The notes under the pieces are model-generated. The model was not told the DNA's origin. It worked only from the letters and a program-made list of their open reading frames with translations, and searched no databases. 11,186 bases of DNA from Prevotellaceae bacterium UBA3646 (GTDB lineage Bacteria; Bacteroidota; Bacteroidia; Bacteroidales; Bacteroidaceae), in NCBI GenBank assembly GCA_002373535.1, contig DFKL01000048.1, positions 415 to 11,600 on the forward strand. The letters are read 5' to 3'. Both the position numbers and the translations under genes were made by a program. This document shows, piece by piece, positions 1-5,556 of the stretch (its first letter is position 1; each line of letters opens with the position of its first letter).

Positions 1-461
1 TTGAAGTGAGCCAGGTTTATCATGAAGTCGTAATTGCGCATGTGGCTGCCTACTATGTCATATTTCAGACGTGAAGTGTCCTTGAGCGGAATGTGGATAG
101 TGTCCTCTCCGTCCATTATGTCCACTTTGGCGATCTTGGTGAAGCCACGTTCCTCTATTGCCTTCCAATGCTTCTCTGTCGTGCAGCGGTTGCCTCCGTA
201 TGCAGTGTTACACTCGACGATGGTTCCGTTAACCTCATCTACCAGCGGCTTAATGAATTCAGGACGAAGATAGCCAGTCTTCTCAGATTCGCCGGTACTG
301 ATCTTTACTGCTACTCGTCCAGTTGCTTTACGTCCGAGGGCTTTGTAGATTTTGACAAGAGACTCCGGAGTTATCTCTCGTGTAACATACACCTTGCTTT
401 GGGCAGCAGCGGTAGAGGCTACCAGCAGTCCCAACGTCAGAATAGATAATGTCTTTTTCAT
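1..461 (-). CDS. Exported DUF362-family protein, 3' part outside the window
   Basis: The reading starts at ATG 461 and stays open for 153 codons to the window edge. The N-terminus is a Sec signal peptide: MKK, then a hydrophobic stretch, then STAAAQ with likely cleavage before the Q. The mature part (SKVYVTREITPESLVKIYKALGR..., VAVKISTGE, NGTIVECNTAYGGNR, YDIVGSHMRNYDFMINLAHF) matches from memory the N-terminal half of the DUF362 family, annotated in Bacteroidales as an uncharacterised Fe-S-centre protein. Full members usually carry 4Fe-4S cysteine motifs further on, which would lie outside this window, so the cluster is not shown here. It starts 30 bases after the stop of the TonB receptor on the same strand, with no terminator or clear promoter between, so the two are probably co-transcribed. 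Substrate and redox role are unknown. Family call fairly sure; function unassigned. Confidence 0.85.
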   Translation of the reverse strand, partial: MKKTLSILTLGLLVASTAAAQSKVYVTREITPESLVKIYKALGRKATGRVAVKISTGESEKTGYLRPEFIKPLVDEVNGTIVECNTAYGGNRCTTEKHWKAIEERGFTKIAKVDIMDGEDTIHIPLKDTSRLKYDIVGSHMRNYDFMINLAHF

Positions 462-491
462 ACAGTATTTTATATATCTATGATTTGTTAG

Positions 492-2402
492 TCATAACTT
501 GACTCTTATGCCAGCCATAAATGTTGCCCTCGGCATTGGATAGCCTGCATTTATTTCGTATCTTTGTGCCAGTAGGTTCTCCCCTCGTATCCATAGTGTC
601 AGGATACGTGCAGCCTGATAGCTTACGGAAGCATTAAGCAAGGCAAAGCTCTCTCGTTTCACTTCCTCCCCCGTTTGTGTGCACAGTCCGGCCAGTGCAG
701 TAAGCGACGCCGATGCCTGCCATCGTCCGTATTGCATGTCCGCTCCTATATGGCCTTTGTAGTTGGGCGCTCCCACTGTTGCATTGCGCTGATGCAGGTA
801 ACTGTGGTTTGTGTTCATGCGCCAGTGTCTCGATATAGTCCATGTAAGGTCTGCCTCTACACCCTCGTTTAGGAATGTACCGCTGTTTATGTTCTTACCG
901 TTAACCGTCTGAATCATGTTTTTCCCGTCCGTAACGAATACGTTTGCCCCGTACTGCAGCCTGCCGTTGCATACTGTATGATGCCATGCCAGTTCGTAGT
1001 TCAGCATGCTCTCCGCCTGTAATGTCTCGCTGTTTGCCGTACCGTACATGAACATCTCACGTATGGTAGGATTGCGGAATCCCTTGCCGAAGGTAGCACT
1101 CAGCTGTCCTGTGCGAAGGGCCTTCCAGCAGAAACTCGCCTGTGGTATTACCTCGAGACCAGCCCGTGTATGATAGTCAAGGCGGATACCAGCCTCTATT
1201 ACTATTTTTCTTCCAGCCTGTTGGCGTATATCCAGGTATGGGGCTACTTCGTCCTCGTTGCTGAGGGCACTTTGCTTCAGGCGCTTTGGCGTGGTTACCG
1301 TCTCTCCGGTAACCCTGTCGGTATACCATGCGTGCCCGTGTATGTGCTTATAGTCCAGTCCTACTGTCAACGACATGGTGTTGGTCTGAAAGAAGTTGAG
1401 GTTCTCGTATGCCGAGAATCCTGCAACGGCATCATACGAGTTGAACAAGTCCGTTTGTGGCATGCCACCGGTTGCATATCCGTCATTTATCTTATGGTAT
1501 CCGAAATTGTCATATATGCTGAAGGCACCGCTGTGTCTGCCAAATCTGTTGTTCAGGACGATATTGGCCTGACAACGTGTTATCTTCTGGTCGTTTTCAA
1601 TCATTGGCTTGCTCACGCTGCCAGGATTTGAAGCGTCGAAATGTGTCACGTCCATGTCGCCTGTCAGCGACCAGTGTCTGGATATGTCCCATCCCAGTTT
1701 GACAAGCCCCCCGTATTGTTGGAAACCCATATTGGGCCTGTGGTTGTCGCTCCTGCCATACTGTGCGGCAATCGTGGCATGGAACTTTTTGTATCGCAGT
1801 TGGTTTGCAGCCTCGGCCTGAAACGTTCCGTAACTGCCGCCACCCAGTTGTACATGAGTATTGTTCAGGACTTTCCCATAAAGACTGTCCGTCTGTGGAA
1901 CCTGGCGCGTGATGATGTTTACCACGCCACCCATTGCATTTGAGCCATAAAGGAGTGATGACGGGCCTCGGATGACCTCTACTCGCTCTGCCATTAGCGT
2001 ATGATAGCTGTCTGCGATGGAATGGCCGAAAACACCATTGTATTGTGGATGTCCGTCAATCAGCACCAGCACCTGTGAATTGCTCGACGACAACCCGCGT
2101 ATCATGATTCCTCCCGCAGCTCCGGTGCTTACGCCATAACCCATCATACCGCGTGCGGTTACCATTACTCCAGGAACTTTTTCTGTCAGTGTCGGCAGGA
2201 TTTCAGAACGGAATGTCCTGCAAATCTCGTTCCTGTCCAATTTGCTGACAGTGACTGGCAGCTGGGACTGTCTCGTCTCTGTGCGGACACCGGTAACTAC
2301 GACCTCGTTCATAGTCATTGTGTCCGTCTTTTCGCCATTGGCAGTACAGATATTGCAGGTACAGACGGACAGGAGCAGGATACAGAGTCTTGACTTTTTC
2401 AC
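492..2402 (-). CDS. TonB-dependent outer-membrane receptor (BtuB/CirA/HmuR-like size)
   Basis: An outer-membrane beta-barrel with a plug, which imports a scarce ligand using TonB energy. Numbering from the GTG at 2402: signal peptide about 1-22, a TonB-box-like stretch (MNEVVVTGV) near 31-39, plug about 41-168 (VLVLIDG, ERVEVIRGPSSLLYGSNAMGGVVNII), then the barrel. The motif GFRNPTIREMF followed by ETLQAES and NYEL sits where heme and B12 receptors have FRAP/NPxL-type motifs, but NPDL itself is missing. At about 636 residues it is the short class, not a SusC-type (about 1000) glycan receptor. Start choice: an in-frame TAA lies at 2406-2408, so only TTG 2405 or GTG 2402 are available; GTG gives the usual MKK signal-peptide start. 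The last residue is Leu rather than the usual aromatic. The ligand is not determined; heme, cobalamin or a metal chelate are all possible. Confidence 0.93.
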   Translation of the reverse strand: MKKSRLCILLLSVCTCNICTANGEKTDTMTMNEVVVTGVRTETRQSQLPVTVSKLDRNEICRTFRSEILPTLTEKVPGVMVTARGMMGYGVSTGAAGGIMIRGLSSSNSQVLVLIDGHPQYNGVFGHSIADSYHTLMAERVEVIRGPSSLLYGSNAMGGVVNIITRQVPQTDSLYGKVLNNTHVQLGGGSYGTFQAEAANQLRYKKFHATIAAQYGRSDNHRPNMGFQQYGGLVKLGWDISRHWSLTGDMDVTHFDASNPGSVSKPMIENDQKITRCQANIVLNNRFGRHSGAFSIYDNFGYHKINDGYATGGMPQTDLFNSYDAVAGFSAYENLNFFQTNTMSLTVGLDYKHIHGHAWYTDRVTGETVTTPKRLKQSALSNEDEVAPYLDIRQQAGRKIVIEAGIRLDYHTRAGLEVIPQASFCWKALRTGQLSATFGKGFRNPTIREMFMYGTANSETLQAESMLNYELAWHHTVCNGRLQYGANVFVTDGKNMIQTVNGKNINSGTFLNEGVEADLTWTISRHWRMNTNHSYLHQRNATVGAPNYKGHIGADMQYGRWQASASLTALAGLCTQTGEEVKRESFALLNASVSYQAARILTLWIRGENLLAQRYEINAGYPMPRATFMAGIRVKL

Positions 2403-2423
2403 CAATTATGTTTTTTTCACATG

Positions 2424-2431
2424 CAAAATTA
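2424..2431 (-). promoter_or_regulatory. Bacteroidetes -7 promoter element for the TonB receptor
   Basis: The minus strand reads TAATTTTG here, a perfect match to the Bacteroidetes TAnnTTTG element. It lies about 22 bases before the GTG start, which would give a leader of roughly 15 nucleotides. No good -33 TTTG is seen at 19-21 bases upstream; that position is occupied by the inverted repeat at 2435-2450. Confidence 0.6.
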
Positions 2432-2434
2432 CGC

Positions 2435-2450
2435 CATTACACATGTAATG
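2435..2450. promoter_or_regulatory. Candidate operator: inverted repeat CATTACA-N2-TGTAATG
   Basis: Perfect 7-base arms around a 2-base centre. The repeat lies immediately upstream of the -7 element of the TonB receptor promoter, where the -33/-7 spacer would be, so a bound dimeric regulator would block or replace -33 contacts. A related perfect 8-base palindrome, AACATGTT, lies at 2469-2476; both share the core ACATGT, with the two cores starting 29 bases apart. The regulator is not identified, and the repeat does not look like a classical Fur box. Confidence 0.45.
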
Positions 2451-2528
2451 AGTTTTTTTGCCCGTTAAAACATGTTAATCCCCTGAAACAATGGACAAAA
2501 TCACGGATAGACCTAATGTAAAAGTATG

Positions 2529-2536
2529 TAAATTTG
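2529..2536 (+). promoter_or_regulatory. Bacteroidetes -7 promoter element for the SpmA-SpmB fusion gene
   Basis: TAAATTTG matches TAnnTTTG exactly and lies 24 bases before the ATG at 2561. No convincing -33 TTTG is visible. A weak Shine-Dalgarno-like AGAGG at 2552-2556 sits 4 bases before the ATG. With the TonB promoter this makes the 155-base gap a divergent promoter region. Confidence 0.55.
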
Positions 2537-2560
2537 CAGCCGGATTTATAAAGAGGTACA

Positions 2561-3835
2561 ATGGCACTTAATTACGTTTGGCTTGGTTTGTTTCTTGTGG
2601 GCATAGCCGTAGGTGTTGTCCGGTTTGTGTTCATGGGTGATGCTGATACGTTGCCACAGATGATGAACTCGACTTTCGAGATGTCCAAATATGCATTTGA
2701 CCTCACCCTGGGTCTTACCGGTACTCTCACCCTGTGGATGGGGATACTTAAAATCGGCGAGGACAGCGGTCTGGTAGGCAAGCTGGCAAAGGTACTTAGT
2801 CCCGTCTTGACCAAATTGTTCCCAGATATTCCCAAGAACCATCCCGCCTTGGGGGCAATCTTTATGAATATTTCGGCAAACATGCTGGGATTGGACAATG
2901 CAGCCACTCCGTGCGGACTGAAGGCCATGCAGGAGCTGCAGGGTATCAATCCAAAGAAGGATACTGCCAGCAATGCAATGATTATGTTCCTTGTACTTAA
3001 TACGAGTGGACTTACGATTATACCGGTCAGCATAATGGCCTATCGTTCACAGGCCATGCTTACGGAATTTGGCAGCGCGAGTGCCATGGCAGCAGCCGGA
3101 GCTACCCCCACAGACGTATTTATTCCGCTTCTCCTGACCACGATGTGCAGTACGCTGATTGGACTTATAGCCGTGTCTTTGTATCAGAAGATAAACCTTT
3201 TCCGACGCGCCTTCCTGGTAATGTTTGCAGTCATCGCCGCCCTCGTTGCAGCACTTTTCTGGACTGTTTACGGAATGGATACCAGCAAGGAGATACAGGA
3301 CTTCTGCAACCTTTTGACCAGTATGATAATATTGGGAACGATAGCCATGTTCCTCATCTCAGGTATCCGTGGCAGGCTGAACGTCTTTGCATCCTTTATC
3401 GAAGGTGCCAAGGGCGGTTTCCATACGGCAGTAAACCTTATTCCGTATTGTGTGGCTATGCTTGCTGCCGTGGGAGTCTTCCGTGCCAGTGGCTCATTGG
3501 AACTGCTGCAGACAGGTATGCGCAATGCCGTTGATTTCTGTGGAATGAACAGCGACTGGGTAGATGCATTGCCCGTTGCCTTGCTCAAGCCGCTAAACGG
3601 GGCCGGAGCCCGCGGTATGATGATTGAGACATGGACGAGCCACGGCACATGCTCGTTTGTCGGTCATCTGTCCAGCGTCATCCAGGGCAGTACCGACACG
3701 ACCTTCTATATTCTGGCCATCTACTTCGGCAGCGTCGGCATAACCAAGTTCCGCTACAGTGTCGTTTGCGGACTGCTTGCAGACTTTGCAGGAATTTGTG
3801 CAGCCGTAGCCATCAGCTATTTCTTCTGGGGGTAG
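2561..3835 (+). CDS. Fused SpmA-SpmB nucleoside-recognition (Gate) domain membrane protein
   Basis: A polytopic inner-membrane protein of 424 residues. The N-terminal half (about 1-205) matches SpmA, with the motifs NISANMLGLDNAATPCGLKAM near 103-123 and LNTSGLTIIPVSIMAYR near 146-162. The C-terminal half (about 245-424) matches SpmB, with KPLNGAGARGMM near 343-354 and QGSTDTTFYILAIYFGSVGI near 375-394. Hydrophobic segments lie near 5-25, 47-65, 140-160, 188-208, 215-237, 252-270, 288-305, 376-394 and 400-422. In Bacillus SpmA and SpmB are separate proteins of about 180-200 residues needed for spore core dehydration; Bacteroidales do not sporulate yet commonly carry this fusion, and its transported substrate is unknown. 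The gene stands alone with its own promoter. Its last 19 bases overlap the 3' end of the GH20 ORF on the other strand. Confidence 0.92.
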   Translation: MALNYVWLGLFLVGIAVGVVRFVFMGDADTLPQMMNSTFEMSKYAFDLTLGLTGTLTLWMGILKIGEDSGLVGKLAKVLSPVLTKLFPDIPKNHPALGAIFMNISANMLGLDNAATPCGLKAMQELQGINPKKDTASNAMIMFLVLNTSGLTIIPVSIMAYRSQAMLTEFGSASAMAAAGATPTDVFIPLLLTTMCSTLIGLIAVSLYQKINLFRRAFLVMFAVIAALVAALFWTVYGMDTSKEIQDFCNLLTSMIILGTIAMFLISGIRGRLNVFASFIEGAKGGFHTAVNLIPYCVAMLAAVGVFRASGSLELLQTGMRNAVDFCGMNSDWVDALPVALLKPLNGAGARGMMIETWTSHGTCSFVGHLSSVIQGSTDTTFYILAIYFGSVGITKFRYSVVCGLLADFAGICAAVAISYFFWG

Positions 3836-5550
3836 TTCTTGTCATTGCCGGCATATATCTCAAACGGTACACGGAAGGGTATGCCGCGTTGCATCATGTC
3901 GTCGAGGATGGGGTAGAGGCGTGTCTTGAAGCCGGTCCAATGGCGGTTGTCGGGGGTGCTCCAGCCTGCCTCGGCGAGGGCGAGGGCGCGGGGGTAGGTC
4001 ATGTAGAAGGCTCGGTTGATGTCGTTGATGGCTTCGCCCCACAGGGTGCCCATAACGCCGGTGATATGGTCTGTGGGCTGGTTCAGTTCCGGGTATGCAG
4101 GATCCCACTGGTATGCGTCTTTCAGAGTGAGGATGGGCATGCCCCAGTTGTTGTTTTCAGGGAGGTCGCCAGGGTACTGTGGGTAGTCGAAGTAACAATG
4201 CTCGCCTGGTGCCATGATAAGGTCGTTGCCGGATGCGGCGGTGAGCCGGATTGCTGTGGGAGTGAGTGCATTGCGCCACGTCACGAGGGTGACGTCTTTG
4301 GGGTAGGGAAAGAGGTATTGTGTGGCTGGTGGGACGATATTGTCCATCTCCACCCACAGGATGGGCTTCTTGCCTTTTGCACGTAGCGTTTCCCAGAAAT
4401 GTGAGAAAAAGTATCCCATTATCAGGTCGTCGCTGGTGTAATGTAGCCTGGCCTTAAGGGCCTGGCAGCGTGGGCATAGGCTCCAGTTCTTGCGTATAAG
4501 GGATTCATCGCCCCCGAGGTGTATGTATGGCGAAGGGAATAGAGCGGCTATCTCATTTATGATGTCGCTGCACAATTTGTATACTTCAGGCTGTGAGGCG
4601 CACAGCATGACGTCAGTGCGCAGCTTGTGCCCCCATGCGGTGGTGTCTGTGTGCTGGCAGAGGTATTGCGGGTGAGTGCGCAGTATGCCATAGGTGTGTC
4701 CGGGGATGTCTATTTCAGGGACGATGGTGACGTGACGTGTGGCTGCATATCGGATGAGTTCACGAATCTGGTCTTGCGTGTAGTGCTGCTGTCCTTGGGT
4801 GAGTTGTGGGTGGCTGTATACCTGTATGCGGAACCCTTGGTCGTCAGAGAGGTGTAGTTGGAGAGTATTGAATTTGAAACGTGCCATTTCATCGATATAG
4901 CGCTTGATGTCAGAAACAGGCAGGTAGTGCCGTGCAGGGTCGAGCATCAGAGCGCGGTATCTATAGCGTGGTATGTCGCGTATCTGTACTGGAGCTATGC
5001 AAAAGCGGTTCTTATTACATGTGCTGTTTGTCCTGATCCACTGATCGAGGGTGTTGATGGCGTTGAATACGGCATGTGGAGTCGCACCGTGGATGGCAAT
5101 GCCTTTGTGATTGACAGTCAGGGTGTATTGCTCGTCGTTGTCTCGAAGGGTTGTGTCTATGCAGAGTTTGATGTCAGCCTTTGCTCGTTGTCTGTCATGC
5201 AGTGATATGTCGGGAAAGTGCCTGTGCAGCAGTGCCTTGAGGTATGTCGTTTCTGTCAGGAGCCTGTCATCTGTGCTGATGAGACATTTGCTTTGGATTA
5301 TACAAGGCTTCTGCAGACTGATGTGAATTTCGCGAGGGTAGGGTATCAGTGCCGGCTGGTGTGTCTGTGCAGTGGCGGCGACGGTAGCCGTGGATATGAG
5401 TGCAAGAATGTGTAGTTTGCATGTTTCGTGGCAACTGCAGTTGCATGTGCCGCAGCCCCCGGTTCGTTTCTGGCGGTGTATGTATCTGTATGCTACGATG
5501 ACAGCCGTGATCAGGATGGCTGTCAGGATCAGTATGCTTTGTATATTCAT
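3817..5550 (-). CDS. GH20 beta-N-acetylhexosaminidase, fused in frame to a FeoB-associated Cys-rich membrane peptide
   Basis: Residues about 64-577 are an exported glycoside hydrolase family 20 enzyme, which removes terminal GlcNAc/GalNAc from glycans by substrate-assisted catalysis. Visible landmarks are MLDPARHYLPV (202-212), HLSDDQGFRI (233-242), PEIDIPGH (278-285), the catalytic pair in HLGGDE (344-349; Asp348, Glu349) and TLWGEAI (502-508). Residues 46-62 (LHILALISTATVAATAQ) read as its signal peptide, with an A-T-A/Q cleavage site. There is no in-frame ATG, GTG or TTG beside it; the ORF instead continues upstream into a separate Cys-rich membrane peptide (residues 1-44) that starts 6 bases after the feoB stop. 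Without plus-strand G5419 the enzyme would begin MKLHILAL at 5422. So this is either a true fusion or a one-base error. Nothing separates it from feoB, so co-transcription is likely. Confidence 0.9.
   Translation of the reverse strand: MNIQSILILTAILITAVIVAYRYIHRQKRTGGCGTCNCSCHETCKLHILALISTATVAATAQTHQPALIPYPREIHISLQKPCIIQSKCLISTDDRLLTETTYLKALLHRHFPDISLHDRQRAKADIKLCIDTTLRDNDEQYTLTVNHKGIAIHGATPHAVFNAINTLDQWIRTNSTCNKNRFCIAPVQIRDIPRYRYRALMLDPARHYLPVSDIKRYIDEMARFKFNTLQLHLSDDQGFRIQVYSHPQLTQGQQHYTQDQIRELIRYAATRHVTIVPEIDIPGHTYGILRTHPQYLCQHTDTTAWGHKLRTDVMLCASQPEVYKLCSDIINEIAALFPSPYIHLGGDESLIRKNWSLCPRCQALKARLHYTSDDLIMGYFFSHFWETLRAKGKKPILWVEMDNIVPPATQYLFPYPKDVTLVTWRNALTPTAIRLTAASGNDLIMAPGEHCYFDYPQYPGDLPENNNWGMPILTLKDAYQWDPAYPELNQPTDHITGVMGTLWGEAINDINRAFYMTYPRALALAEAGWSTPDNRHWTGFKTRLYPILDDMMQRGIPFRVPFEIYAGNDKNYPQKK
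5420..5550 (-). CDS. FeoB-associated Cys-rich membrane peptide (5' module of the fused ORF)
   Basis: This covers the first 43-44 codons of the 3817-5550 ORF, listed separately because they form a recognisable small protein. One membrane helix (about residues 4-22) is followed by a basic patch (YRYIHRQKR) and then clustered cysteines (GGCGTCNCSCHETC; Cys33, 36, 38, 40, 44). Size, layout and position directly after feoB fit the FeoB_associated family, small proteins encoded next to feoB with a proposed but unproven role in Fe2+ uptake. Positive residues after the helix suggest N-out, Cys tail in the cytoplasm. In this sequence there is no stop and the frame continues into GH20. With one base removed at 5419 it would end ...CSCHET-TGA, 43 residues, overlapping the GH20 ATG as ATGA. 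Confidence 0.7.
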
Positions 5551-5556
5551 TTCGTA

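Noticed and set aside
93..449. 118-codon plus-strand frame at the left edge
   Set aside because: Antisense to the DUF362 gene, whose signal peptide and family motifs are clear on the minus strand.
1170..1631. 153-codon plus-strand frame
   Set aside because: Antisense to the TonB receptor barrel; no promoter, start context or recognisable domain.
3631..4386. Long open frame (251 codons) on the plus strand opposite the GH20 gene
   Set aside because: It is antisense to conserved GH20 coding sequence, starts inside the SpmB part in another frame, and its composition (Gly/Val/Cys-rich) does not look like a real protein.
5267..5422. Independent GH20 start at ATG 5422 in the given sequence
   Set aside because: In the sequence as given this ATG opens a different frame (MQTTHSC...) that does not read GH20; it works only if base 5419 is removed.
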